Assembly (NCBI GenBank): GCA_020052115.1
Contig: JAGVPR010000380.1
Location: 1-22,502 of the forward strand
Direction: 5' to 3'
Source of the DNA: Candidatus Eiseniibacteriota bacterium
GTDB taxonomy: Bacteria > Eisenbacteria > RBG-16-71-46 > JAGVPR01
Length of the DNA stretch: 22,502 nt
Shown here: positions 14,697 to 21,611 of the stretch, in pieces
Layout: each line of letters begins with the position of its first letter
How positions within the stretch are numbered: position 1 is the first letter of the stretch
Translations under genes and position numbers: made by a program
The notes under the pieces: model-generated
Told to the model about the DNA's origin: nothing
Seen by the model: the letters and a program-made list of their open reading frames with translations, nothing else
Databases searched by the model: none

Positions 14697-15813
14697 CCTT
14701 GCTCCGGCGCCTTCCGGGGATCTCCTCCTTGAGCTGCGCCTCGATGAATGCCCGCATTTCGCCCTCCTCCGGCAGCTCGAGCTGGTACCTCGAGACGAAA
14801 AGCCGGCTATTCATTCCGGCCAGAGCGTACTTCACAAGCGCATGATTTTTCTCGGTGCAGAGCAGGATGCCGACGGGTGGACTGTCGCCGGCGCTCATTT
14901 CGTGTGCTCGGTACCAGCTCAGGTAGGTGTTGAGCTGCCCCAGGTACTCGTGGGTGAAGCCGGCACTCTTGAGTTCAACCAGGACATGGCACTTGAGGAT
15001 GCGGTGGTAGAAGACCAGGTCCACGAAGAAGTGCTCATCGCCGATGAGGATGCGCCTCTGCCGTGCCTCGAAGCAAAACCCGCGGCCGAGCTCGAGGAGG
15101 AAGGTCTTCAGCTTGTCCAGGAGCGAGTGCTCGAGCCGGGACTCGGACATGACTTCGCTCGCATTGAGGCCCAGGAACTCGAACACGTAGGGGTCGCGGA
15201 TTGAAAGCGCCGGTTTCGCGTGCTCGACCTTCGCGTCGACCATGCCTGCAAGCTTCTTCTTGTTGCGCGAGAGCCCGGAGCGCTCGTAGTAGAGGCTCGC
15301 GATCTGGCGTTTGAGTTCCCGCACGGACCAGGTTCCGCGCACCGCCTCGATTTCGTAGAAGGCGCGCTTGAGCGGGTCTTCTATCGCGGCCAAGAGCTCG
15401 AAGTGGCTGTAAGACAAGCAGTTAACGAGCTCATCGCGCGGAATCGCAGGAGTCGCTGATTGTGGGGACAGTGTCCCCACTTTCTCACCGGACGACGTCG
15501 CGGGCAGAAGCCGCCTGAACTGTGGCGACAGCGTCCGCACAATCTGTGGATAGAGTCTGTAGAAGTCCACGTAGCGGTAAAGCTGGCGCCGACTGCAGTT
15601 TGGCAGCCCGTAGCCGGTAAGCCTGTTCGCAAGAACCTCGAAGAGCCGCTCGCCGCACTTGCTCCGGTCCTCGCCGCGCAGTTCGTACTCCTGGATGTGA
15701 CAGCCGATCAGCCAGTTTCGTAGCGTGAGGCTTAGGTTGACTGCCTTGGTCGCCCGAAGCGCGAGGTGTTCATGAACCGAGAGGATCTGCCTGACCAGCC
15801 GTTCGAAATCCAC
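14686..15813 (-). CDS. DUF1016/YhcG-family PD-(D/E)XK nuclease
   Basis: A 375-residue protein with the two-part DUF1016 layout. The N-terminal helical domain (1-155) contains LSLTLRNWLIGCHI, then CSRRQLYRYVDFYRLYP and LSYSHFELLAAIEDPLKRAF. The C-terminal nuclease domain (about 205-355) carries D265 in FFVDLVFYH and E280/K282 in VLVELK, and ends with ILLCTEKN and LPEE. The family is linked to cleavage of foreign or damaged nucleic acid, but its substrate is not established. The start is a GTG at 15813 preceded by a G-rich stretch. The interdomain linker (90-125) contains TLSPQ twice, encoded by two copies of a palindromic repeat. It is first in the operon and overlaps the RadC-like gene by 11 nt. 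It may act with the operon or be a separate neighbouring defence gene sharing its promoter. Confidence 0.9.
   Translation of the reverse strand: MDFERLVRQILSVHEHLALRATKAVNLSLTLRNWLIGCHIQEYELRGEDRSKCGERLFEVLANRLTGYGLPNCSRRQLYRYVDFYRLYPQIVRTLSPQFRRLLPATSSGEKVGTLSPQSATPAIPRDELVNCLSYSHFELLAAIEDPLKRAFYEIEAVRGTWSVRELKRQIASLYYERSGLSRNKKKLAGMVDAKVEHAKPALSIRDPYVFEFLGLNASEVMSESRLEHSLLDKLKTFLLELGRGFCFEARQRRILIGDEHFFVDLVFYHRILKCHVLVELKSAGFTHEYLGQLNTYLSWYRAHEMSAGDSPPVGILLCTEKNHALVKYALAGMNSRLFVSRYQLELPEEGEMRAFIEAQLKEEIPGRRRSKDGT
15461..15480. repeat. Palindromic repeat copy 1 in the DUF1016 linker
   Basis: A 9-bp inverted repeat (GTGGGGACA, one G, TGTCCCCAC) lies in frame in the DUF1016 gene and encodes V-G-T-L-S-P on the minus strand. 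It begins exactly 60 bp before the second copy. Confidence 0.7.
15521..15540. repeat. Palindromic repeat copy 2 in the DUF1016 linker
   Basis: It matches copy 1 at 17 of 20 positions and encodes V-R-T-L-S-P in the same frame. The palindrome is degraded compared with copy 1. The two copies suggest a short palindromic element that was duplicated or inserted in the linker between the two DUF1016 domains. Confidence 0.6.
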
Positions 15814-15876
15814 ACACCCCCCGAGAAGAGGCGGGGTCTAGGGCTCTCGATTCCAGGGGGTGCGAAACTGGGGGCC

Positions 15877-15893
15877 GCCTGCGAGGCGCAGGC
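15877..15893 (-). terminator. Hairpin after atpC, possible weak terminator
   Basis: GCCTGCG and CGCAGGC form a perfect 7-bp stem with a 3-nt loop about 22 nt after the atpC stop codon. A stretch with only TTT follows, so termination may be weak, allowing read-through into the DUF1016 operon. The remaining 100-bp spacer shows no clear promoter. Confidence 0.38.
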
Positions 15894-15914
15894 ACGGCAT
15901 CCGACCGTCCTCCC

Positions 15915-16337
15915 CTACACGTGCACCCTGAGCGCCTCCGCGATCCGGAGCCTGTTCTGCGCGCGGGCCATGGCGTTGTAGCAGCGGGGGTAGTCAATAT
16001 CGGTGCGGAGACCCTTGAGTCGCTCGCGAGCCCGCGCTTCCGCGCGTCGCGCCCGCTCCACGTCAATCTCCGAAACGGCCTCGATCGTGTCGGCCAAGAG
16101 GATCGCCTCGTTGTTGCCGACCTCGAGGAAGCCGCCGCTGACGGCATAGATCTCCACGTTTCCTTCCGGGTCCGTCACCGTCAGCTTGCCCGGACCGAGC
16201 GCGGTGATGAGAGGCGCGTGGTGCGCCAGGATGCCGAGATACCCCTCGCTCCCCGGCGCGACGATCGAGACGACGTCCTTCTCGAACACCGGCCGCTCCG
16301 GCGTGAGAACGCTCAGCGTGTAAGCGGCTGTCTCCAC
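15915..16337 (-). CDS. atpC: F-type ATP synthase epsilon subunit
   Basis: A 140-residue central-stalk subunit that links gamma to the c-ring and can inhibit ATP hydrolysis. The N-terminal beta-sandwich (1-90) has LSVLTPERPVFEKDVVSIVAPGS cut here to its hallmark VLTPER, then GYLGILAHHAPLITAL and GGFLEV. The C-terminal helical hairpin is rich in Arg/Ala and continues to LRIAEALRVHV. The start is a GTG at 16337, with GGAGG about 8 nt upstream. It is last in the ATP synthase operon, 21 nt after atpD. Length is normal. Confidence 0.96.
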   Translation of the reverse strand: METAAYTLSVLTPERPVFEKDVVSIVAPGSEGYLGILAHHAPLITALGPGKLTVTDPEGNVEIYAVSGGFLEVGNNEAILLADTIEAVSEIDVERARRAEARARERLKGLRTDIDYPRCYNAMARAQNRLRIAEALRVHV

Positions 16338-16358
16338 GTCCAGGCCTCCTGGCCGGTC

Positions 16359-17768
16359 CTACTGCATCTTCTTCGCGCGATCGACGACCTCGTCGATCGT
16401 GCCGGTCATGTAGAACGCCTGCTCGGGCAGCTCGTCGTGCTTCCCGGCGACGATCTGCTCGAACCCCTCGATCGTGTCCTCGAGCTTCACGTACCGGCCC
16501 GGCGTTCCCGTGAACACCTCGGCGACGTAGAACGGCTGGGAGAGGAACCGCTGGATCTTCCGCGCTCTCTGCACGATGACCCGGTCGTCCTCCGAAAGCT
16601 CGTCCATTCCGAGGATGGCGATGATGTCCTGGAGATCCTTGTACCTCTGCAAGATCCTCTGCACGGACCGCGCGACGTTGTAATGCCGCTCGCCGACGAT
16701 CAGCGGATCGAGGATGCGTGAGGTCGAATCGAGCGGATCCACGGCCGGGTAGATCCCCAGCTCCGTGAGCTGACGCGAGAGCACCGTAGTCGCATCGAGG
16801 TGCGCGAAGGTCGTCGCCGGAGCCGGATCGGTGAGGTCGTCGGCGGGCACGTAGATCGCCTGCACCGACGTGATGGAGCCGGTGCGCGTCGAGGTGATCC
16901 GCTCCTGGAGCTCGCCCATCTCGGTGCCGAGCGTCGGCTGGTAGCCGACGGCGGAGGGCATGCGCCCGAGGAGCGCGCTCACCTCGGAGCCGGCCTGGAC
17001 GAAGCGGAAGATGTTGTCAATGAAGAGGAGCACGTCCTGGCTCTCCTCATCGCGGAAGTACTCGGCCATCGTCACGCCCGTGAGCCCCACGCGAAGGCGC
17101 GCCCCCGGCGGCTCGTTCATCTGGCCGAAGACGAGGCAGGCCTTGTTCACGACGCCCGACTCGTTCATCTCGAGCCAGAGCTGGTTCCCCTCGCGCGTCC
17201 GCTCGCCGACGCCGGCGAAGACGGAGTAGCCGCCGTGCTCTGTGGCGATGTTCCGGATCAGCTCCATGATGACGACCGTCTTGCCCACGCCGGCGCCGCC
17301 GAAGAGGCCGACCTTCCCGCCGCGCATGTACGGTTCGAGGAGATCCACCACCTTGATGCCGGTCTCGAGCGCCGAGGCCTTCGTCACCTGCTCCTCGAGA
17401 GACGGAGGCGAGCGGTGGATCGGATAGCGCTTGCCGGGATCCTTGACGGGGCCTTTGCCGTCAATCGGCTCGCCGAGAAGGTTCCAGAGCCGGCCGAGCG
17501 TCTGCTCGCCGACGGGAACGGTGATCGGGCCGCCGGTGTCCAGCGCCGTCATGCCGCGCACGAGACCGTCGGTCGAGGCGAGCGCCACGCAACGGACGAT
17601 GTTGTCGCCGATGTGGAGCGCCGCCTCCACGGTGAGATGGATGCCGCGCTCGGCGTCGTCAATCTTGATGGCGCTGAGAATCGGCGGCAGGCTGTCGGAC
17701 GGGAACACGATGTCCACCGTCGGTCCGATCACCTGCACGACGCGTCCGATGTTCTTTCCGTCTTCCAT
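16359..17768 (-). CDS. atpD: F-type ATP synthase beta subunit
   Basis: A 469-residue catalytic subunit that makes ATP from ADP and phosphate in the F1 head. The P-loop is GGAGVGKT (157-164) and the catalytic Glu is E189 in GERTREGN (188-195). The DELSEDD element (389-395) is the lever that contacts gamma. Other hallmarks are NEPPGAR and PSAVGYQPTL. The ATG at 17768 has GAGAGGAG just upstream. The gene is complete and typical in length, lies 49 nt after atpG, and shows nothing unusual. Confidence 0.98.
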   Translation of the reverse strand: MEDGKNIGRVVQVIGPTVDIVFPSDSLPPILSAIKIDDAERGIHLTVEAALHIGDNIVRCVALASTDGLVRGMTALDTGGPITVPVGEQTLGRLWNLLGEPIDGKGPVKDPGKRYPIHRSPPSLEEQVTKASALETGIKVVDLLEPYMRGGKVGLFGGAGVGKTVVIMELIRNIATEHGGYSVFAGVGERTREGNQLWLEMNESGVVNKACLVFGQMNEPPGARLRVGLTGVTMAEYFRDEESQDVLLFIDNIFRFVQAGSEVSALLGRMPSAVGYQPTLGTEMGELQERITSTRTGSITSVQAIYVPADDLTDPAPATTFAHLDATTVLSRQLTELGIYPAVDPLDSTSRILDPLIVGERHYNVARSVQRILQRYKDLQDIIAILGMDELSEDDRVIVQRARKIQRFLSQPFYVAEVFTGTPGRYVKLEDTIEGFEQIVAGKHDELPEQAFYMTGTIDEVVDRAKKMQ

Positions 17769-17817
17769 TCCGGCTCCTCTCGTCCCGGTCGTGCGCCGCT
17801 CGGCGCAGTGTTTACGG

Positions 17818-18678
17818 CTACTTCAGCGCCTCCGCCCCGCCAACCAGCTCCGCGATCTCCTTGGTGATCGCGGCCTGGCGGGCGCGGTTGCGGCGGATGA
17901 CGAGCTGATTGATCATCTCATCGGCATTCTGCGTCGCCGAGCCCATCGCGACCATGCGCGCACTGTGTTCGGAGGCGAGCGACTCGGCCTGCGCGGCCAG
18001 GAGGCGCGTCACCGCGTAGCGCGGCAGGAGCGCCCCGAAGATGGCGTCGGGTGACGGCTCGAAGATGTAATCGCCCGCCGAATCGCCTTCGGAGGCCGCT
18101 CCCTCGATCGGCAGGAATTTCTCGGTCACGACGCGCCGGTTCAGCGTCGAGATGAATCGCGTGAACACCAGGAAGACCTCGTCCACCTCGCCCGAGAGAA
18201 AGAGGCCCGTGATCTCTTCCGTCATCCGGCGCACCCTCGTGGCGTCCGGCACGTCACCCAGATCGGTGTAGACGAGCGCCGGCTTCCAGCCGCGGCGTGT
18301 CAGGTATTGCAGCGCCTTCCGGCCGACCACGACGAGCCGCAGATCCTCGCGCGGACGCTCGTGCAGGAGCCGCTCGGCCATGCGGAGCACGTTCGCGTTG
18401 AACGAGCCGGCGAGGCCGCGGTCCCCGGACATGATCACAACGCCGGTGCGACGCACCGGGCGCTTCTCGAAGAGCGGATGGTCCAGCCCCTCCGCGGCCG
18501 CCGACAGGCTTCGGAGCATCTCGTCCATCTTCGCCGCGTAGGGACGCGCCGCGTTGACGCGTGCCTGCGCGCGCTTCAACTTCGCCGCCGACACCATCTC
18601 CATGGCGCGCGTGATCTGCTGGGTGTTCTGAACCGAGCGGATCCGCCGCCTGATGTCCTGGAGCGACTGGACAGCCAC
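17818..18678 (-). CDS. atpG: F-type ATP synthase gamma subunit
   Basis: A 286-residue central rotor shaft of F1. The N-terminal helix (SLQDIRRRIRSVQNTQQITR, then AMEMVSAAKLKRAQ) and the C-terminal helix (ARMVAMGSATQNADEMI, then RNRARQAAITKEIAELVGGA) form the coiled coil that turns inside the alpha/beta hexamer. The central Rossmann-like part has SGDRGLAGSFN. The start is a GTG at 18678 following a G-rich Shine-Dalgarno, 16 nt after atpA. The gene is complete. Confidence 0.97.
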   Translation of the reverse strand: MAVQSLQDIRRRIRSVQNTQQITRAMEMVSAAKLKRAQARVNAARPYAAKMDEMLRSLSAAAEGLDHPLFEKRPVRRTGVVIMSGDRGLAGSFNANVLRMAERLLHERPREDLRLVVVGRKALQYLTRRGWKPALVYTDLGDVPDATRVRRMTEEITGLFLSGEVDEVFLVFTRFISTLNRRVVTEKFLPIEGAASEGDSAGDYIFEPSPDAIFGALLPRYAVTRLLAAQAESLASEHSARMVAMGSATQNADEMINQLVIRRNRARQAAITKEIAELVGGAEALK

Positions 18679-18694
18679 CGAGCGTTCCCCCTGG

Positions 18695-20236
18695 CTACGC
18701 CGTCACCGGCGTGATCTTGCGTTCGGCGATGAAGCGCGCCTTGAAGGCGCGGATCGCCTCGTCGAGCTTCTTCTGGGTCTCGTCGGAGAGCTGCTTGATC
18801 TGCCGGATGTCGTGACCGACCTCGGCGTACTCCTTCTCCATGAACGGATGGAACTCCTGCTCGAACGTCCGGATCGAATCGAGCGGCAGGTCGTCCAGGT
18901 GCCCGTTCACGGCGACGTAGAGGATCATCACCTGCTTGTCCACCGGCATCGGCGTATTGACGCCCTGCTTCAGGATCTCGACCGTGCGCTCGCCGCGCGC
19001 GAGCTGCGCGCGGGTCGTCTTGTCGAGATCGGATCCGAACTGGGCGAACGCGGCCAGCTCGCGGTACTGCGCGAGATCGAGACGGAGCCGGCCGGCGACC
19101 TTGCGCATCGCCTTGAGCTGCGCCGAGCCGCCGACGCGCGAGACCGAGATTCCGACGTTGATGGCGGGCCGCACGCCCGCATAGAAGAGGTCGTTCTCGA
19201 GGAAGATCTGCCCGTCCGTGATCGAGATGACGTTCGTCGGGATGTATGCCGACACATCGCCCGCCTGGGTCTCGATGACCGGAAGGGCGGTCAATGACCC
19301 GCCGCCCTTCTCGTCGGAGAGCTTCGCGGCGCGCTCGAGGAGCCGTGAGTGCAGATAGAAGACGTCGCCCGGGAACGCCTCGCGCCCCGGCGGGCGGCGA
19401 AGCAAGAGCGACAGCTGCCGGTATGACTGCGCGTGCTTCGACAAGTCGTCGTAGATGCAGAGGGCGTGGCGTCCCGTGTAGAGGAACTCCTCGCCGATGG
19501 CGCAGCCCGCGTAGGGGGCGATGTACTGGAGCGGCGCGGCCTGGCTCGCGCTCGCCGTGACGACGCAGGTGTATCGCATCGCGCCGTGCTCCTCGAGCGT
19601 GTGGACGACCTGGGCGACCGTGGATTCCTTCTGGCCGATCGCGACGTAGATGCAGGCGACGGGCGGATCGGCGTCGTGCTGGTTGATGATCGTGTCGAGC
19701 GCGATGACGGTCTTGCCCGTCTGCCGGTCGCCGATGATGAGCTCGCGCTGGCCGCGGCCGATCGGGATCATCGAGTCGATCGCCTTGAGCCCTGTCTGCA
19801 GCGGCTGGTTCACCGGCTGGCGCTCCACGACCGACGGGGCGTGCCCCTCGATCGGGCGGTACTTGCTGGAGGCGATCGGACCCTTGCCGTCCACCGGCTG
19901 GCCGAGCGCGTTCACGACGCGGCCCAGCATGGCGTCGCCCACCGGCACCGAGGCGATGCGCCCCGTGCGATGGACCGTGTCCCCCTCCTTGATCTTCTCG
20001 GTCGAGCCGAAGAGGGCGACCCCGACGTTGTCCTCCTCCAGGTTCAGCGCGAGCCCGTAGATGTCGCTGGGGAACTTGAGAAGCTCGCCGGCCATCGCGT
20101 CGCGCAGCCCCCAGACCCGGGCGATCCCGTCTCCCACCTGGAGCACGGAGCCCACCGATTCCATCTCGAGGCTCTTCTCGAAACCTTCGAGCTCCTTCTG
20201 GAGGATCGAGCTGACTTCCTCAGGTCGAATCGCCAT
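18695..20236 (-). CDS. atpA: F-type ATP synthase alpha subunit
   Basis: A 513-residue non-catalytic nucleotide-binding subunit of F1. The P-loop is GDRQTGKT (169-176). The arginine finger that completes the catalytic site of beta is R367 in VSRVGGSAQ. The N-terminal region contacts the delta subunit and the peripheral stalk. The ATG at 20236 is 24 nt after atpH, with GAAGGG upstream. The family length is normal and no motif is missing. Confidence 0.98.
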   Translation of the reverse strand: MAIRPEEVSSILQKELEGFEKSLEMESVGSVLQVGDGIARVWGLRDAMAGELLKFPSDIYGLALNLEEDNVGVALFGSTEKIKEGDTVHRTGRIASVPVGDAMLGRVVNALGQPVDGKGPIASSKYRPIEGHAPSVVERQPVNQPLQTGLKAIDSMIPIGRGQRELIIGDRQTGKTVIALDTIINQHDADPPVACIYVAIGQKESTVAQVVHTLEEHGAMRYTCVVTASASQAAPLQYIAPYAGCAIGEEFLYTGRHALCIYDDLSKHAQSYRQLSLLLRRPPGREAFPGDVFYLHSRLLERAAKLSDEKGGGSLTALPVIETQAGDVSAYIPTNVISITDGQIFLENDLFYAGVRPAINVGISVSRVGGSAQLKAMRKVAGRLRLDLAQYRELAAFAQFGSDLDKTTRAQLARGERTVEILKQGVNTPMPVDKQVMILYVAVNGHLDDLPLDSIRTFEQEFHPFMEKEYAEVGHDIRQIKQLSDETQKKLDEAIRAFKARFIAERKITPVTA

Positions 20237-20260
20237 GCCGATACCCTTCTTTGGTTGTGC

Positions 20261-20809
20261 TCAGTGCACGCGCACCGAGATCAGCTCCTCGCGGAGCCGT
20301 GTCAGCCGTCCCCGCACGCTGCCGTCCAGGATGCGGTCCCCGATCGTGACCACCGCCCCGCCGAGGATCGCCGGATCCACATCGGGAATGAGGTGGATCT
20401 TCTTCCCGGTGAGCGACTCCAGCCGAGCGATGAGCGTCTTCGCCAGATCCGCCGCGAGCGGAACGGCCGTGACGACGTGCGCGCTCACGATTCCCCGCGC
20501 TTCCTCGGCGCGCTCGATGAACTCCACGAGGGCGTCCGAGAGATAGATGACGCGATGCTTCCGAAACATGAGAAGCAGGAACTGCAGCATCGCCGACCCT
20601 GATCTGCCGCCCAGGGCCGCGGTCAGCACCGCTTCCTTTCGATCGTCCCGGATCTCGGGGGAGCTGAGGAACATCATGAGCCGGGGCTCGTGCGCGATCA
20701 CCTCGAGCATCGCGCGCGCGTCGCCCTCGAGCGTTTCCAGCTCCCCGCGCTGTCGCGCGGCCAGAAAGAGCGCCGCAGCGTAGCGGTGGGCCACCGTGTC
20801 ACGGGCCAT
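20261..20809 (-). CDS. atpH: F-type ATP synthase delta subunit
   Basis: A 182-residue subunit that ties the F1 head to the peripheral stalk. The N-terminal six-helix bundle begins VAHRYAAALFLAA, and the C-terminal part ends with ILGGAVVTIGDRILDGSVRG, the most conserved delta segment (GGxVxxIGDxxxDxS). The ATG at 20809 has GGAGG about 10 nt upstream. It sits between atpF and atpA with 24-nt spacers on both sides. Confidence 0.95.
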   Translation of the reverse strand: MARDTVAHRYAAALFLAARQRGELETLEGDARAMLEVIAHEPRLMMFLSSPEIRDDRKEAVLTAALGGRSGSAMLQFLLLMFRKHRVIYLSDALVEFIERAEEARGIVSAHVVTAVPLAADLAKTLIARLESLTGKKIHLIPDVDPAILGGAVVTIGDRILDGSVRGRLTRLREELISVRVH

Positions 20810-20833
20810 TCCGCCGATTCCTCCGGGATCCGT

Positions 20834-21322
20834 CTAGTTCTGAATCTTGCCGACGTCCTCGATGAACTCACCGACGAGACGCCTGTGCCGCTCCGCATCG
20901 AGCTTCTCCCCGACCACCTTCTCCGTGGCGGAGAGCGCCATCTTCACGATGTCGTCGCGCAGGAGGATGCGGGCCTTCGCGCGCTCGCGCTCTGCCTCGT
21001 CGCGGGCGCGGGCGACCGCTTCGCGCCCTTCCCGCCGCGCGTCCTCCTTGATCTGGGTCGCCACGCGCTGGCCCTCTCCGATCGCTTCCTGCATCTTGCG
21101 GCGGGCGTCGGCGTCAACCTCCCGCATCCGGCCCTCGTAGTCGGAACGCAGGCGCTCCGCGCCCTGTTTCGCCGTATCCGCTTCGGCGAAGCGGCCGGCG
21201 ATCGCTGCGCGGCGTTCGTCGAGGAGCTTCAAGATCGGGCCCCAGGCGAACCGCTTGAGGATCAGGACGGCGATGACGAAGCCGATGATCTGGGTGACGA
21301 TCTGGCCGAAATCGAGGTTCAT
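20834..21322 (-). CDS. atpF: F-type ATP synthase b subunit
   Basis: A 162-residue peripheral stalk subunit. One N-terminal membrane helix (IVTQIIGFVIAVLILKRFAW) is followed by a long charged alpha-helical coiled coil rich in Glu, Arg and Ala (about 35-150). The typical LDERRAAIAGRF stretch comes right after the membrane. Only one b-type gene is visible, so the stalk is probably a homodimer unless a second b gene lies elsewhere. The ATG at 21322 has GGGAG 6 nt upstream. Confidence 0.95.
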   Translation of the reverse strand: MNLDFGQIVTQIIGFVIAVLILKRFAWGPILKLLDERRAAIAGRFAEADTAKQGAERLRSDYEGRMREVDADARRKMQEAIGEGQRVATQIKEDARREGREAVARARDEAERERAKARILLRDDIVKMALSATEKVVGEKLDAERHRRLVGEFIEDVGKIQN

Positions 21323-21362
21323 TCAGTGCTCCCGCGGCCGCCATCGCGGCCGTCACAGCGCC

Positions 21363-21596
21363 CTACTTGATCTTCCCTTGCAGCAGGAACACCGTGACCA
21401 GCGCGTAGATGGTGAGCGCCTCGATGAGAGCGCAGCCGATGATCATGCCGATCTGGATCTTCGGCGCGGCCTCGGGCTGGCGACCCATCGCCTCCATCGC
21501 CGCGGATACGGCGCGACCGAGCCCGAGCCCCGATCCGACCGCGGCGATGCCGAGTCCGATCGGGAGCGCGAACGACAACGCGGTGCTGTAGTCCAT
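21363..21596 (-). CDS. atpE: F-type ATP synthase c subunit
   Basis: A 77-residue hairpin of two membrane helices that forms the rotating ring. The polar loop is RQPEA (39-43), which contacts gamma and epsilon. The ion-binding carboxylate is E59 in ALIEALTIYAL. The Na+ signature (Gln in helix 1 and Ser/Thr after the Glu) is absent: Leu and Ala stand in those places, so proton coupling is inferred. AAGGAGG lies 7 nt before the ATG at 21596. The gene is 15 nt after atpB. Confidence 0.97.
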   Translation of the reverse strand: MDYSTALSFALPIGLGIAAVGSGLGLGRAVSAAMEAMGRQPEAAPKIQIGMIIGCALIEALTIYALVTVFLLQGKIK

Positions 21597-21611
21597 GGAC
21601 GGCCTCCTTAC

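Noticed and set aside
15461..15540. CRISPR array
   Set aside because: Only two short repeats are present, in frame inside a coding region, with no cas genes in the window.
6173..15813. Reading the operon as a type I restriction or BREX/DISARM system
   Set aside because: There is no HsdS-like specificity gene, no PglZ, and no DrmA/DrmB-like protein; Mod/Res features fit a type III-like core instead.
21363..21596. Sodium-coupled c-ring
   Set aside because: The Gln in helix 1 and the Ser/Thr after the essential Glu, needed for the Na+ signature, are replaced by Leu and Ala.
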